5,525 nucleotides of DNA, taken from NCBI GenBank assembly GCA_031259505.1, contig JAIRLL010000208.1, positions 1-5,525 on the forward strand. Reading direction: 5' to 3'. This DNA is from Tannerella sp. GTDB lineage: Bacteria > Bacteroidota > Bacteroidia > Bacteroidales > Tannerellaceae. Shown here piece by piece: positions 5,468 to 5,525 of this stretch. The notes below the pieces were generated by a model. The model did not search any database, had not been told where the DNA came from, and was given only the letters and a program-made list of their open reading frames with translations. Positions within the stretch are counted from its first letter, which is position 1; each line of letters begins with the position of its first letter. The position numbers and the translations under genes are program-made.

Positions 5468-5525
5468 ACCGGCATCGCCCCGTCCGGACAGGCAACGGCG
5501 CACCCTCGCAGCGGCAATACTCTGC
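5457..5525 (+). CDS. Start of an exported protein or lipoprotein gene (truncated by window end)
   Basis: An ATG at 5457 overlaps the last 11 nt of the TPR gene and opens a frame without stops through the window end, 23 codons. The peptide MNSRPASPRPDRQRRTLAAA is basic, then turns hydrophobic (TLAAAILC), as a signal peptide does. In many Bacteroidales the gene after this TPR protein encodes a DUF4292 lipoprotein, which would fit, but the lipobox and the domain are beyond the window. The overlap suggests coupled translation in the dut operon. Confidence 0.6.
   Translation, partial: MNSRPASPRPDRQRRTLAAAILC

Noticed and set aside
3668..5503. Minus-strand open frame of 611 codons opposite the TPR gene
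   Set aside because: It mirrors the TPR gene almost exactly. GC-rich codon choice (frequent GAA, CTC, TAC) removes antisense stops. The translated product has no recognisable domain, and the sense strand encodes clear TPRs with a signal peptide.

Overview
The window looks like chromosomal DNA of a member of the Bacteroidales (phylum Bacteroidetes/Bacteroidota). Three things point there: a perfect TAnnTTTG promoter box (3172-3179) in front of dut, no strong Shine-Dalgarno sequences before any start, and protein variants that I associate with this phylum, such as the ketosynthase active-site block GHECWMAGASE and the acyltransferase N-terminus. Coding regions are GC-rich and the one long non-coding stretch is AT-rich and full of repeats. 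I cannot name a genus.

Left block (1-2661, all + strand): the end of a FabG-like ketoacyl-ACP reductase, a FabF-type ketoacyl-ACP synthase with an intact Cys-His-His triad, a dedicated acyl carrier protein, and an HtrB/LpxL-type acyltransferase. The last three overlap by ATGA (4 nt) and are almost certainly co-translated. A reductase, synthase, carrier and membrane acyltransferase in a row are not the housekeeping fatty-acid genes. They match one end of an aryl-polyene/flexirubin-type (type II PKS/FAS-like) biosynthetic cluster, in which an acyl or polyene chain is built on the dedicated ACP and moved to a membrane lipid acceptor. The rest of such a cluster would lie to the left, outside the window, so the assignment is an inference.

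Middle (2662-3207, 546 nt): no convincing gene. It holds a 24-nt-armed AT-rich hairpin, a diverged 56/64-nt direct repeat, a perfect 24-nt inverted repeat about 370 nt apart, a 19-nt direct repeat pair, a 9-nt-period GT-rich tandem, an IS-end-like 15-mer, and the dut promoter.

Right block (3208-5525, + strand): dut (dUTPase, all five motifs present), then after 7 nt a 605-residue exported protein made almost entirely of about 15 TPR repeats, then the first 23 codons of an overlapping gene that begins like an exported protein or lipoprotein. This looks like a conserved Bacteroidales operon joining nucleotide-pool cleaning to envelope genes. I see no wholly new system. The most unusual part is the repeat-laden intergenic region that separates the two operons.
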